DNA of 64,000 nt from Patagioenas fasciata (Eukaryota > Chordata > Aves > Columbiformes > Columbidae), in the NCBI RefSeq assembly GCF_037038585.1, contig NC_092524.1:42108001-42172000 (forward strand), given 5' to 3'. Shown piece by piece: positions 13,859-28,600 of this stretch (its first letter is position 1; every line of letters begins with the position of its first letter). Position numbers and translations under genes: made by a program. The notes below the pieces were generated by a model. That model had not been told where the DNA came from. It did no database searches and saw only the letters and a program-made list of their open reading frames with translations.

Positions 13859-16800
13859 ACTATGGCTCTGGAGCCTGCATCAAATCTCTACCGTTTCATA
13901 TTTTTTCTTTTGTTTCATAAATATCATAAAACATTCTGTGTTCACTGAATATTTTCTCCAGAACAAAGGCTGCTCTGAAGGAGAACATCAAATGCTAAAG
14001 TGCTGCATGATCCAAAATTGTTAGTTTTAAAAGAAAAGCATTTCCTCCTTTTTGAAATTTTCTCGATGATTATGATCTCATTTCTGTGTCAGCTCTCTGC
14101 TACTACAAGAACTATTCTAAACCAAAAATTAGAAAAAGAAAAAAGCTTGTTATAGAACAAAACTCCCTGAAGAAAAGATGATGCAAAACAACAACTAAAA
14201 TACTGTCTCCTACCAGGTCTGTTTTTAAAATTGAACTTTCTTCTCTAGGGCTGTGACCAGTTTTATTGCTAAACTGACATGTTTCATCCAATATTTCAAT
14301 AATACAATAGCACACATTAGAGTTAAAAGTATATATTGGGGATTGAATGCTTGCCCACATAATCAAAGTCCTCAAGACAGTAGCATCTTGCACTATGAGT
14401 GCTGTAAGTCATGCTGTGTTGAAAGAAGCTGTACTCGTACATGCCATTTAATGCTAATTGTCATTCCTTTCTAACATGATTCACAGGACAGAATGAGGCA
14501 AAAAACCAGTTTGTGTAAGTATATGTCACTATGAAAATTCACTGGTTCTCTCTCTAGGTTGCAGAGGACTGTGAAAACTTCAGCTTAGTGGCAAAATTCT
14601 GTTTACTGGCTTTGTCCAAGGTTGAGAATTTAGTTTTAAATATACTTCATTTAAATATACTTCATTTATTTAATAAAAAACCTCTGACTTGGATTTTATG
14701 GCTGTGTGAATACATTTTTGTTATTTTTCAACTTAATAGCTTTTCTAAAACCTCACTATTTCACTCCTGGTCATTTTGAAGTTACATGACTTCATTTGGG
14801 GGGCATTAGATTTTGTAGAACTGTGCTTTGAAGAAGTGCTGTAAATCTGTCATGCACTTCACCTAATTGCCCCCTTCAGTGCAGGGTGCAGCTTCATGTT
14901 ATACACCATTTGGTTTATCTATAGCTAGATGCTGAAAATGACAGTCCTGTTTTCTTTGTCTCTCTGTCCCTCCCGTATATTTCCACTCCATCTCTTACAT
15001 AAAATCTAGGCTGAAAAGTGACTTTTAATTCCCTGGTCTGGCAGTATTTTAGCTGGTCTTACTTTGGAGGAATCAACTTTCTGCTCAACTGGTAAACTGG
15101 TCCAACTCACCCTACAGCCACTGAGTTAGTAAGCTGAATGCAAGCAAAATGATGTGCAGATCATACAGAGTATGTATGACTGTTCTTTACTTTTTATATT
15201 AGCTATGTCTCGGCCAAAGTCCGCTGCTCCAAGCTGCTTAAGCCAGCTGCAGCTCCATTGCCTGTAACAGCAGGTTTTGAGCCGCAGTGGTTTTATCTCT
15301 GACTTCCTCACCTCTGCCCAAGTTGTCCCTCTTAACAAGCCAGCATGGATGCTTGATAAGGGAGGTTTGGCTCAAGCCTGTGTGATGACATTGTCATACT
15401 AATCTGAATACTAGAATTTACAGCCACTTTTGTGAGGCCAGGTTGTAAAGTTGTAGCATCACATTCCAAGGGGCTGGCAAACATGTGCAGCAGAGTGTGG
15501 TGCTCTTGGCATGACTGTGGTGGGTCACCCTTGGCAGCAAGGGAGTGACTGTCCCCATCACCTGGGGTCCGAGCTCCCGGCCTCTGCCCTGTCTAAAATG
15601 GAAGCCGTAGGAGAAACAAGCTGTACTAGTTTGTACAGAGATTTTTATAGGGTAAAATATCTGTGAAAGAAAATGCAGAATATAGGACTGAGGTAATGCA
15701 TACAAACTTTCAAGGGTTTTTATTTTAACTGAGGAATTTCATCTTACGTAAATACATTGCATTTAAATAACATAACACAAACGTATATATTAATTGAATG
15801 ATAAGATAGTTATCTGCCTGGAGGACCTTTGAACCATTTTATTGTTAGACTTTTTCCCTTGAATGAAGAAAAATTGATGTAATGGAATAATCTGAAGTTT
15901 CTGAGATAGGTATCCTATGTATCTTCTGCATGTAAATTTATGTATACTTTGGAACATGAATACAGTGACAGCTCACTTTATATGGGGGGCATTAGAGTCT
16001 AATAAAAATATAATAACAAAAAGTGTTGATATGAATAATAGAATCTTGGTGTTTGTGCAGTAGGGAGAATTTATATTATATTAGGTAACTGGAAATATGC
16101 ATAATTTTTACCATCACTAGAAAAATACTTGGTGGAAGTCAGTGAGGGTAGTTGATTATCATTGTCATTTGTCTGAGTATTACCAAAAGAGACAGTTGAC
16201 TAGAAATAAAATACAGCAAATATTTTAAAAGAAAAGATCAAATCACTGTGCAGTTGCTTCTTTATCATTCATAGCATGGGATGCATATTAGTCATCATAA
16301 ATGCTGTGCTGGGGGAGCAGATGCTTTAAAAGGCTTCTTCCTCTTCTGGAAACAACTTGGATGAAGAGTGTAGAAGGAAATCCCTAGAGAAGAATAAACT
16401 ATCATGTTTATAAGAAGACCTTATTGACTGACTAATTGGAAGGATACTAAAAAATTCCCAGGGGAAATGATCTCCAGCTCTATGACTTTTACAGGCAATA
16501 CTTGGAACAATATATTTTTTATAACAGCAAGAAATCCATTTAAATTGAAAATATCATGTATCAAATTTCCTAATCTGACCACAGATTCAAAACCAACCAG
16601 TGACAGTGAAGAAAATTATAAAATTAAGCATATGGTACAGAAAAAAAAAAATTCTGGTACTGATAGCATGGCTATAAGTTAAAATCTGCCTTATTACTTA
16701 TATTTGTGAGAACTTAGTAGGAAAAGAATCAAAGACTGTATTTGACAAAAAAAACCACAACTGTCTTAGAACAAAGAAAATGTATGCCTCATATCTACAA

Positions 16801-18732
16801 TGCCCTGTCCCCCCTGCATTTCATTTTTCTGCCACCTTTTACTACAGCAAAACTACTGTATTGTAAAGCTGCAGATGCAATCAGAGTGATGTCTGTAAGC
16901 AGAAGCTGAGGAAGTTTCTCTCTTTACAATAGAAAACATGAGAAAAATCATGAGCCTTTCTAGGAAGGGACAGGGAATAAGCAGAGGAGCAGGTCAGTGA
17001 ACCCAGCATCTTACTTTTCTGGAGGATTCCTGTACCAGTCTTTTCCCATCTTTCATTTGGCTTCTGATCTCTCACCTCTTCTGTGTCCCTTTTCTCTGTC
17101 AATTTTTCTTCTCTCTGGTGGAGCCAGCTTCAAGGAAATTTCAAGATCATCCCCAAGAATTTACTGTGTCAATTGCCAGCTATTTAGAGCTATCCTACAA
17201 AAAGTACTACCTAGCCTTTGTCATAAAAAGTTTACCTGATTGTAGCAATATATGCAGACAAAAAACCCCTCCTATAATTGTTACTAACTGGAATATTATA
17301 AAGCTGAGCCATCTCAGTTAATTTGAATGCGCAGAAAATTATTCATATCCTTATTTTTTTAATGATAAACTGCATTTTCGGTGAAAATTAATAATGATGA
17401 ACTTGAAAAAGATAAAATTTTGTCCCAAATTTTTCTTAATTACAAAGCCATGTTTGTAAGACAAGTTACAAGTTTGGTTTCAGTATCTTTACAGTGAAAA
17501 TATCTTATACACATATTATGAACTCACAAGCCAGAAAAGCAAAATTCAGTTCATAAATTTGGTATGCTGTACCTGTCTGCTAGTAAATAAATATAAAAGA
17601 ATATTCAATTCAGCAATAGATTAGACATACCACATATCCTTTGTACTCTTTCCAGGGAGGATATATACACTATGAAAGATTTATATGCGTTGGTTTCACA
17701 TAGTATCATACTTTTCTTGGTATTATGTTTTTGGTAGCTTGTATATACAACATCAGTATAACCTAGAAGTTTATTTTCATCTGGAGCTCTGCTACAGCTC
17801 TGCCTATCATATAAGCAAGGAATTAGCATGTCTCTCTTCAAACACAAGATACTTATTCTGGAGATCTTTCTAGTTCTGGCTGTGATTGAACAGCATTCTG
17901 CTATAAGTTCCTGTGTTATCTCACTTCATCCCAACATTTCATTCCCTTTGTCAGTTCTTTCTGGCAAATACAAATAATTCGCACAGTGAGGATGAGAGGG
18001 GAAATGCAAAATAAGTTGTTCTTCCTCAGTGTCAGGCCTGTTCACTTCCTACTTCCCAGCTCACATCCAGAATCTAAAGCACGGTTTGAAGAGGTGCCAG
18101 CAAGCACCTGGCAAGAGACAGACTAGTCGGACCTGGAGTTTGTGGTCAGGCTTATTTTTCCCAATGATGGTGTGCTATGTTTTTAGCAACAACTTTTTTT
18201 TCAGAGTTCATCTGTTTTGCCAAACTGGACCATCGTGGATTTTGTTTGCGAGTGCCAGACCACTGATAATCTGCATCGCCCAGGCAACAAGGTGTGCTGG
18301 AGCACACCCTGGGTTCCCTTTCCAAGGCAACCTGTGCAGGTAGAGGTGCTGCACATCATGCACAGTTGCATCCCAGTGCTCCCTACAAACAGGGTAGTAT
18401 AACAGTGGGTGCAGCTCACTTGCAAGTCTGCCAAGTCTTGGTCTTGATAGCTCCTTGAATCCCACCATGCCCTCACACCTTGCACATGTTCACCATCCTC
18501 AGGTAAACACTGTAAAAAGCCATTCAGTCCCAGCTATTTGGCATCACAGCAAAACAGCAAGGAGCAACCTGAGCTCAGAAGAGGTCCAGACACTCATCAG
18601 TACAAACTGAGATGAGGATTCATTACTACTCTAGCAAGAAGGCTGCCTGAGCAGGGCAGAGCTGCCCTACACTGGCTGTTCACAGAGCAAGGAAAAGTTA
18701 CACTTCAAATCCAAAGAAGTATCCACATCTGT
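13859..18732. other. Intergenic DNA, no gene recognised
   Basis: AT-rich sequence with no supported exon. It contains a 15-bp perfect tandem duplication (unit AAATATACTTCATTT, copies at 14638-14652 and 14653-14667). GC content rises modestly at about 15.45-15.61 kb and 18.02-18.48 kb, without CpG clustering or a recognisable repeat. Confidence 0.65.
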
Positions 18733-18789
18733 GACACTAACTTTTGCAGATGAGACTAACCTTTGCAGACGACACTAACCTTTGCAGAC
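18733..18789. repeat. 19-bp tandem repeat, three copies
   Basis: Three adjacent 19-bp units based on GACACTAACCTTTGCAGAC (18733-18751, 18752-18770, 18771-18789) differ at one to three positions. The last copy is followed by another AGAC. It is a small minisatellite with no coding potential. Confidence 0.9.
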
Positions 18790-21700
18790 AGACAAGTGTC
18801 TAGAATCCAGGAGACCCACCTGTAGCTGCTTTATCCTCCTTTCCCCTTCATAAGGAGCTGAAACCAAGACATGTTGACCAGCTAAACATCTGGAGAGGAG
18901 CTGAGCTGTGGTATGTTTTATCTTTTGGGAGTGGGGAAGAAGGCTTGTGTAGGTAATGAGGAACTATTCTGCTTATATTTGGGTCATCTGATAATGGTGG
19001 GCAAGTTCTAGCCAGACAAAGGCAAAGACAAAGGACATAGCACTCTTGTGGAGAAAGGGAGCCTTTCAGAAACAGCTCATCCCTTCCCTGTCCATCTGCT
19101 CTCCCCTTCTCCTGGATGAGGGGGAATTCTGGACTTCTCACCGATGGATTCAAGCAGTGGTAGGTGCAGCAGGTGTGCAGGCTAGCAAGCTGTGCCATGG
19201 CCAGGTTAGTGCTGTGCTGACTACAGTGCTAGAAAGACATTTCTTCTCTGAGGGAGATAGACCTTCCCAGGCATCTGCAGGTGGCTTGTGCACACAACCC
19301 TCCTTCCCCCTTCTATGCCAGCCTGGATTAGCTGCCATGGCAGCATGTTCAAGTTGCTCTACGCAACTACTGAATGCAAACAAACCATTCAGATGGGTAA
19401 ACAATAACCTGGCAGGATTCTGTTATGATTACATGGCATGATCTGGTCATGATCAGGCCCTCCCTACCCTAACTAGACATCCTCTCAGGCACCTCCACCT
19501 TCTTCTGGCCTTGGCTTGAGTCATGGGCTGGTTGAGGCACAAGTTAGCATGCTTCCCCCTGGGGATTTTCTATGCATAGTTCTGCTCATATTCTGGTTGC
19601 TTCACCTCCTTGTTGCTGGCTCACTAGGAAAACAGGGAATGGTTCTGCACAACATCAGATAACTCTAAGAAGGAGAAAGGGGTTTCCTGCTGGGACAATA
19701 GGACAAGTTGGTGATTGCTGCTTTCTTTCTGTGGAAGTAATACCAGGCAAGGGGACAATAGCTGGCTTATGTGCCAGGTTTGGGTCATGGCCGTGTCCCA
19801 CTCACTTGTCTCCTAGCTTCCCATGCTGCCAGGTCCTTGGTGAAGCACTCCATTAGTATGGCTCACAAATGTGCATCCTCTGAAAATAAAGAAGTTTGGG
19901 AAGGGAGTGTTGTTGGTAACTCCCTGTGTGGACTCTGACAGACTAGTTAGAGCCATATGATCCATAGCCCAAGGAATGTACCATCTGCAGGGCTGGTAGC
20001 TCACTTGGCATCATGAATGTCTCTCTGTCTCTGCTGTCAGGAAGGGAGTGCCACCCTATGTGTGCTGAAAAAGAGCAGAACACCTGGACAGGAGAAAGTG
20101 AACTTGGTTAGTATAACTGGTCATGGCACCTGAGCCTCTTGAAAGTGAGAAAACACAAAGCACCCTTTGGAGGCATCCCATACTGGCTTGTTAACTTGGC
20201 TGTAGGTGTACATTTAAAGTGGTAAAATGTGAAAGTAGGTTCCTCTGTTTTCCTGCAGAGAGGAATGTTTAACACTAAATTCGCATTGTGCACATGTGTG
20301 CTTCGTTCTTGTGCAGGCACTGCAGTATCTAACAAAGACTTCTGGCCGTGGCAGGTCTGGAGTGCTGTGTGGTTGGTGATAACTTCTCTTGCCCATGCCT
20401 GGCACTCTAAAGAAGTGAGAGTGTTTTGGAGTATACCTGAAGCCTGGTCTACAGACAGAGGCGACGCTGCTCTTCTCCTGTACATGGGTACAGGGCAGGT
20501 GACTAGTTCCCCCCCCCAGTTTGCCTGGCCATCTGATGGAGATGGAAGGGGGCCCTAGAGTGGGCTGGCTTCCCCTCAGTTTCAGGCTGGAACCTGAAGG
20601 ACAGCAAAAAATGGGATCTAGATTGTTTAAAGTATGCTGAGGTGGTAACAAGACATATCTGAGGCAGAAGAGTTTATTGAACTTTTACATAGTAGAAAAG
20701 CTTCTGGTTGTAGATTGCAAAGACCAGTGGGATAGTTCAGGGTGCTCCTTCCAAAGCATGAGACGGACATCCTAACGGGCTTGGCTCAGGCCAGGGCACC
20801 AGATTAAGTCTGCCAAATGATATACACATTTGTGTGCTATTAACAGAGATAGAATGGGCACAGCCAGAGTAATCAGTTTAATTAAATGCTTTGTATCTAT
20901 AATTTGTTTGATTTTAGAGCATATTAAATTAAAATTAAACTTCCAACATATTATTACAGGAACATATTCTGTTTCCTTTTTGTCCTATAATAGCTGTGAT
21001 TAATACATTCAAAAGTATACATTAGAATGCCACAATAATGAACAGAGCTAAGTGAATATAAATATCTGCAGTAAAATACAATGAAGTCCCGTGGTGCAAT
21101 GGTAATGTTAGTCATTTTTGCATGAATAAATGAAGGTAGAGTGTGAAATTTCATAACTCGGCTTTGAAACAAAGTCTCCAGCTGACAGAGAGCATCAAAT
21201 CTTTGCAGGATTAGGCTGTTGTAAACATGTATTGCTACTAATTTAATGCTTAGTCACAAAATAAACTTTTTTTATTCTTCTGTCTCCACTGTGTTCCATT
21301 TTCATTCTTTTCTAGAAATGAAAGCTTGAGATTTTAGGCTAGCAGCGTCAATTTTTGATGTAAAAATCAGCAGAGAAGCACTTGCTCTAGTCCCTCACAA
21401 TAAGTGATTCAGCGCTTGTGGCTGATTGCTGCACATCCGTTGATGTTGCATTTTATTGGCCAGATTCATTGAATTTTTAAGACTAGAGAAGAATAGTATC
21501 ATTTGGTCTCAGCTCCTTCATAGCATGAACTATAACTTTTACTGAATTAGAGCATATTTTAAAGAACAATAAAATCTTGTTTGCATAGAAAACTCCACAG
21601 GTTTTGGTAAAGTACTCGAAAGATTAAATATTGTTATATTTAAATATCTGCATGCTGTTTCTCTTACAAATTATCTAGTTTGATAATTTTCATCCTCTGT

Positions 21701-22550
21701 GTCTCTTACTTAAGCTGGGCAAGGGGTAGAGTTTTTCTTTCAATAAATACGGGATAATAATCCATCCAGAACCCCATGAATGTGCCAGCCAGTCTGCATA
21801 ATATGTGGGTGGAAGCTTATGTTGAGAAAATATAGATTGGCTTTTATTTTCAAAGAGAGTAAAAAATGTAAGAAAAATTTAGATTAATTCATAACGTCTT
21901 TTCTATAAAGAAAATTAATTTATTTCTTCAACTGGTTAAATAAACCAGCTTTTTTCTTTTAAACAAATTTTCAACTTCTCATTAGAAGTTCTACAGAAAA
22001 GGCTTAAACCTTCATTTTAAAAAGCCTTAATGAAAAAAATTGAAGCAATTTTGAATTACATCTAGCAAAAGTTGAAATGAAATATTCTTATATATTAAAA
22101 ATTCTCCACATTCCTTTTGATCTTCTTTCTTTCTTTTCAGATATATTTGCCACCTTGTACTGAAATGTGTTATTTTCTTGGTTCTTCTGAAATACTGCTT
22201 CAAATCAAATGAATTGATTACTGAAATAAAAAAGCCAGCAACCTATAATCATTATTGTCTTGACTACTAGCCTAAGGAGTCCTCTACTATCCAAATCTTC
22301 TCCAGTGCAAATACACAGAGGGCATAAACAAGTCTGCTCTTATTCTGTTTCTGAAGTACAATGGAGAAGTAAAACGTACAGTGTAAGACAGGCTTTCCAA
22401 ACTTCTGCCCAAGCTTGTGACTCTTCTGAAGTGTTTCTGATTTAAAACGCAAATTCTGAAAGGGTATATAGATTTTCTAGTACTTTTGTTACCAAATGTG
22501 TTCAGAGGTACTAGCAATGTTATTACACTGATTGATATTCATAAAATTGG
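18790..22550. other. Intergenic DNA; possible conserved block at 20.83-21.48 kb
   Basis: From 18.8 to 20.6 kb the base composition is GC-richer than its surroundings, so several chance frames of 90-145 codons appear on both strands. None has a domain or splice context. A run of 10 C occurs at about 20.51 kb. From about 20.83 to 21.48 kb the sequence is AT-rich but high in complexity, with several TAAT-type homeodomain cores. It has the look of a vertebrate conserved non-coding element, which is inference only. Confidence 0.55.
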
Positions 22551-22645
22551 GGAATCATGTCATGTGGAAAGGATCTCTGGACATTGTCTGTAACAACATC
22601 CTGCTGAAAGCAGGGCCAGCTAGAGCAGGTAACTGAAGGTAATCC
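22551..22645 (-). mobile_element. CR1 LINE 3'-end fragment
   Basis: The plus strand reads as the complement of the CR1 3' end. GGATCTCTGGA is followed by a degenerate block and then CTGCTGAAAGCAGGGCCAGCTAGAGCAGGT, as in the conserved CR1 tail. This puts the sense orientation on the minus strand. The fragment is about 95 bp, old and 5'-truncated, as nearly all avian CR1 copies are. The terminal 8-bp CR1 repeats are decayed (GAATCATGTCATG). Confidence 0.8.
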
Positions 22646-25600
22646 CCTGCCTGTACAAATATTACCTTAAACCATTGCACTGGAACTTGTATTCAGATGT
22701 TATCTGCCATGAACCTTGATCACTCTTCTGAGTCACCTCCTGGCAAGTAAGTGAGTGACAGCTAAGAAAATAATAGGTTAGGTCTGCTGACCTTTCGGAT
22801 GTGATCTCCACATTTGTGTGACAGATCCCCAGTGCATGTTAAAACGGCATAAAGTAACTCAAATGCATTTCTAAATGCACTATCAAGGGTACCTTTGCCA
22901 TGAAGGAATCCTGAGATGCCCCAAAGGCACTCTTGTGTCTCTCCTCGCTGTCCCTGACACAGGGACTGGTTAGGATTACTTTGGGGATAGCTGCTGCAAG
23001 ATCAGTAGTTTTTCTGCTTTTATGGAGCTTGTGTTGGTCTTGCTTTGACCTCAGGTAGCTCCTGGAAGAAGGGGAGCCATTGGTTGCTGACTTCCAGGGC
23101 TGCCTGGAACAAGGCCAGGGAGTCTCCTTAGCCTAGTCACTTGCAAACCTTTAATCCAGGCCTAGTGCACTGAAGAATCCAATCTGACAAATACTGCTGT
23201 GGCAGTAGGTCATGGATGGAGCCCAACTGCCAGGCTATGGGGCCTGCAAGAAAAAATTGTTTGAACTCAAAAATACAGAGTTCCCTGCAGCCCAGGTGAA
23301 GTGCTCTCAAAAAGCAGCTGCTGAGCATTTTGCACTGCCTGCAGGTTTTAAAAGTTCTTGGATAAAAATGATAAGTAGGAGCAAAAAAGGTCACATTTCT
23401 ACACCATGGCTGAAAAGTCCTCATATGAAAGGAATATGCACATTCTTCTAGGAACCTGGAGACAACAGAAAACGTTTCTTACTATTTGTCTTGCTGGTTA
23501 TCAGGAGGAGATAGTAATTTCCTCAGTTAACCATTTTTTTAATAAACAAAAATGAATCAAAACAAAAAACCAAACAAACCCCCCAAACAAACAAAACAAC
23601 AAAAAAATAAAAGGACGTTGTTCTATGTAGAGTTCAAATCAGGTTTTAGTCAAGTGTTTTGCTCTTATCTCTTAGTGTACTTCTGTGCTGCTGTCTTTGG
23701 CGGGTTATGCCTGAGCCAGGTGTTTTTTTTAATTCTTTTTTGAGACATTCACTATTTCTATTTTTGAAAATAAAGTTGTGAAAACTATGTCAATGTCAAA
23801 TACTGGGTAAAAACTGCTAGAGGTGACGGTATCAGAATGTGGTTTTACAGGCTTGTGTAACTTTTGAAAGTGATTAAAAAACAAGAATAGAAATTCCTTT
23901 CCCGATATATTAATTCTTTAAAAAAATAGGTTTTCTTTGTTCAGCATAGATCCTTGAAGGTCTTAAGCAATCCCACTAGAAACCTAATTTTATTAGCATT
24001 TTAAAAGCAACCCTTGTGGAAAAAATTCTTTAAAATCTGTTTGGAGAACTTTGGAACGTAGCTTTACTTTACCCATCCACAGTATTGTCTGATCTTTTAA
24101 AAGGAGAAGAAAATTTTTTCCAAAATTGGCCAAATGTTACCATAACAATGGTCTCATGGTCGGTTGCAAGCTGATGACTCATGTACCGTTAAAATACTTA
24201 AAATGTAGCACTAAGTCATTACTCCTATGTAATATATGGATCTATCTAGGTATTTGTTAATAGTCCTGGTCCTAAACCATGGATTTGGTTTTGTGTTATG
24301 ACCAGTGAAACTGCTGTTTTTATTTTCGGGAAAATGGGAGTTTAATTTACAGCAAAAGCAGGTTCCTTCACACTACATCACTTTGTGCTGGCTTTCTGCT
24401 GGCTCTGCCAACATACTAAAGGGCACGAGTGGCCTGCGGTCACAGGGCCCTCAATGTATGTGAAGGGACTGAGGAAATCTTTAGGGTCAAGTAGTTCTTT
24501 AGGATTGTATTTCTGCTACCTGGTCCATCAATCTATTTTCAGAATGAACCATATTAAAAAACGTATGGATTTCAAAGTGTATTGACAATGATATCAACTC
24601 ACTTCAAAATCTTAATTGTGGGGAGAAGCAAGAGATTTTGAACAGCTGAACTATCTCACTTTAAAATTCCTTTGATCACAATTTCAGCAACAGGAAATAC
24701 TCCTACAAATGAACACTTTGCCCTATCTCTGGGTAATTTTCAGTTTTACTTGTGCTGCATATCAGAATGGCTTACTCATCAGAATTGCGCACCATTTTGA
24801 GCATTGAGGAAGTGCTGGTGAGTTTTTGCAGTACTGCGCAGGCAGGCTTTGTCTAGATCTGGGATTATATCTTCTAATAATAGGCCTGGATCTACTTCTT
24901 CAGCCTTAGGAAGTACATGCTGGAAGACTTAAATTAGAAAACATGGAAGAGAGTTAAACAGCTTATGTTTCAAATAAATAAACTGAAGATTGAGTATCCA
25001 TATCAGCGTAGCACTCTCTCTGTAGTATGAATGGTTGAGGAATCTGAATGAGAGGAAAGGGAGTGAAAATACTCAATTAGATTACAGCATAAAAAGAAAC
25101 AGGTAGTTTGAACTGAAATAAACTACTGACATTTATATTAAAATGTAAAAGGCTACAAGAACAGTATATACATTATTGAAATGCCCTAAGATGATCACGC
25201 TTCAAAAAACCCCACAGATTTACATCCTTCTGGTAGGTCTTTAAAAGCCCGCTTCTAAACGAAGAATAAAGAAGATGACTATGATATTTTTAAAAACTAC
25301 AAAGAGCCAAGGAGAAACTTTATGTGACACAGGAGAATATAGAGCAATCATTTGATGAATTACATTTCTTTAAATAAGAAAGATAAACTAGAATATTACT
25401 GACTTAACTTCTCAAGTTACTGTTGACTCTTGTAACTTTGGAAATGAAAACAATCACTAGTGATTTTCTTATTGATTTACTCAGAAGTATGAATGTTACA
25501 TTAAGCACACAACTTTTCTGAGATTTATGAAAAATGCAATAGAGCAACTTCTTTTCAGAGTAGTCTCACTCTAACTATGAGCAAATGAAATGGAATATAG

Positions 25601-28600
25601 TAACCACTCTGTGAAAAACAAGCCCAAAAGAATGCTATATCATGGTAAATCTATATACAAAGGAATCAGTTTTCCTATAGTCTCACAGGTAGTGAAAGAC
25701 ACAAATTTATGAATTATTGCAAATTATTTTAAAGAAAATTCATTCTAGCTTTTCTTCATTCAGATTGTCTGGTCAGGATTGTTAAAGATATTAACAACAC
25801 AATCTATAATTTACAGATACCAAATTGAAATTAAATCAGATAAAGGTAGGAATCTTCCTTGTTAGAAAATAGGTACAACTTTTTGTATTTTTGTTTACTA
25901 CAGACAATGTACAAATGGAAACTATATATGGCATAGATTACTAAAGCCCTTTTATCTACCTATCTAGTTATTAAATGCCTACCTGGAATTTAAGTGCATG
26001 TCAGAAAAATGGAAGCATGGAAAAATAATGATGGATGTTATTTCTTTTAATGCCATTTCCTCTTATCCATCACACAGGGAAAAGTTGTGACACTGTAATC
26101 ACTGAAATATATGCTTAACTTTACAAACTTCACGTGTCAAACTTGGCTGAACATGTTGCTTAACATGTACAGGGATGTTCAGACCTATTAACTTGAAGAA
26201 AATGAATGATACCAAGGGTACTACCCTGCATTTTTCTGATGATTTCTATGCTTTTTACAGATCTGAAATTAATGAAGCCCAATGATAACCTGAAGGATGA
26301 CATTGCAATTTGTTAGCGGATCTGAGGTGAAAATCTGAGCTTTAAAAATGAAGAATTAGTTACAGTAAAAGGCAAAAGCACCTATAAATTAGGTGTCACA
26401 ACTTGCAAGTTTAAGGCATTTGGTGCTAAGAATGGGATCCAAAACCAGACTAGATGCTCAAACTGCCCTTAGTAATGACTTGCTATACAAAGAACCTTCT
26501 GGTGAATGGAGAATGATGTAAAGATGCCCTAAGGAAGTCAGGAAGCCATCCTAGAGGATGTGCAACTACGCTTCTTAGTTCAAAGAGCTGAGCACAGTGG
26601 AGAATCGTCTAGGGAAACAGAAAATGTGTTCAATGTCATTCTCACCTTTTCTCTTCAGATGGAGAGTATTCAAACCTGTAGCTTTTATTTCTGGGGAAAG
26701 ATCCAAACCACAGACAAGAGGCAAGATGGAAGTGTTTCCACTGGAGTTTTCTATTGGAGCTGTGCCACTGGGGCAGAGATGAAAGAAAGACTCACATGAC
26801 TACTAAGAGGGTAAAGAAGAGCATGAATCTAACCCCATGGTTAGGACACCAGTTGTAAAGGAGAGTGCTGAAAACCTGGTCTTTCTATCCATCCTGCGTT
26901 AGACAATTGCTAGAGAAAAATAAAAAGAACCAAAATAGTTTACAGAGCTGGAAGCAGAGCCCAGGATTTCCTGCTCCTAGGGGAATGCACTGGGCAATAC
27001 AACATGGAGCGGTCTGGCGGTAGATTGAGAGGGCTTTTCTAGTTATGTTTGTGTCCTTCTTTATGTATACATTTCTATTTTTTTTAAATCTAGCCCTAAG
27101 CAATTTGTTGATTCCACATAGTAATTTAACGGCAAGACTAACACATACTTCCGTTCCATGACCAGCAACTCTAACTCCTGCAGAGCTCTCTTGAAAGACA
27201 TTTTAAAAGCCTGAGGCAGATGTCAGCAATTCATGTGACATACAAAGGTTTGGCAAATGCCAGAGAATCTGGTTACCTCTCCTGAGGGAGAAAGAGGTTT
27301 TTGACAGCCAATGGAAGAGTTGATTTTGTTCATTGTTTGGCCACAATGGGTTTCATATCCCAGCATAAAGTGGGGAAACCATGAGTATCTGGGCAAGAGT
27401 TCTCCCTATATCTGTATTCTTGATGTAGGTTTGGTTCAGCTCTGCTGGGGATTATTTGCCACTCACAGCTTGCATCTTATTGTATTAATGAACTGTATAT
27501 ATGCATGATGGGAGAAATTCGGATCCTAGTGGAGTTACTGGCAAACATCCCACTGACTAAACAGGGGACTTCGTTGAACTCAGTGAAGACATGGATGGAT
27601 TCCTGTGGGGGGTTTCTCAGAAAAAATGACCTGCTCTGTAGCTTGCAAGCCTCTGAAACAAGGCAACTATTACCTATCCCAGCAACTGATTGAGTACTCC
27701 AGGTAATGTATGTAACTGGAAAAAGAAATGAACTTTTATTTTCCAGACAGAGCTAAAATGACACTTTTAGAAAAGTGAAAATAAATGTTCTTTTTAAAGC
27801 AAAGAGCAAAATCAGCTAGTCAGCTTTCTGAATGCAATCTGTGTGATTAATGTGTCTTGAAATACAGACATTTCTATAAAATATTAATTACTTTACTTCT
27901 GGACTGTATTAAATTACATTTAGCAGTTTTGAAATTCCTTCCATATATTTTTGAGTAAATAATATTTATTAATTTTTTTGATCATGGAAACCACTTCCTG
28001 TGTAATTTGACACTTTGTGTTAAAAAATCTGACTTGTTTGCCATGCACAACAGAAGTCCAAGGAGCTTCCTAGGAGCAGAGATGACTTTTGTGAGAAGGA
28101 ATCTGAGGAATGTGCTTATTTTTGCTTATAGCTACAGTGTCCAAAATTTCAAACACATGAATGTTGAAGAGTGACTGATTTTTTTTCTTAGATTTGTTTT
28201 ATTAACAAGATAGCATCATTGTAGCTTCTCTAATTTAAATTATTTACATAGGCAAATCTATATAAAAGTTATGAATAACGCTCAAATGCTTGATTTACCT
28301 CAAAACACCCAAAATGACTGAAATGTGTTTAATTTTCTGTTTTACTAAAAAGAAAAATTCCCCTAATTGCAAAAGTAATTTGCTGCTATATTAGTTGCTT
28401 GATGTAATAAAGTTAATAGTTCATAAATACATCTGTCACTTAACAAGATTATTTTCTGTTTTCCTTTCAGTCTTATTAAGATGAGACTTTGTAAAGAAGG
28501 AGTAGATTATAAGGTAACAAAATGGTAGTAATGATAGCTGCCGTTTAATAAACACTATATTTTCTCTTGTTTATGTGTTCAAAGATAGAGAGGAGTGCCC

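Noticed and set aside
19046-20651. Frames of 109-145 codons on both strands
   Set aside because: Overlapping frames in GC-richer sequence with no domain, no splice sites of quality and no CpG-island promoter nearby.
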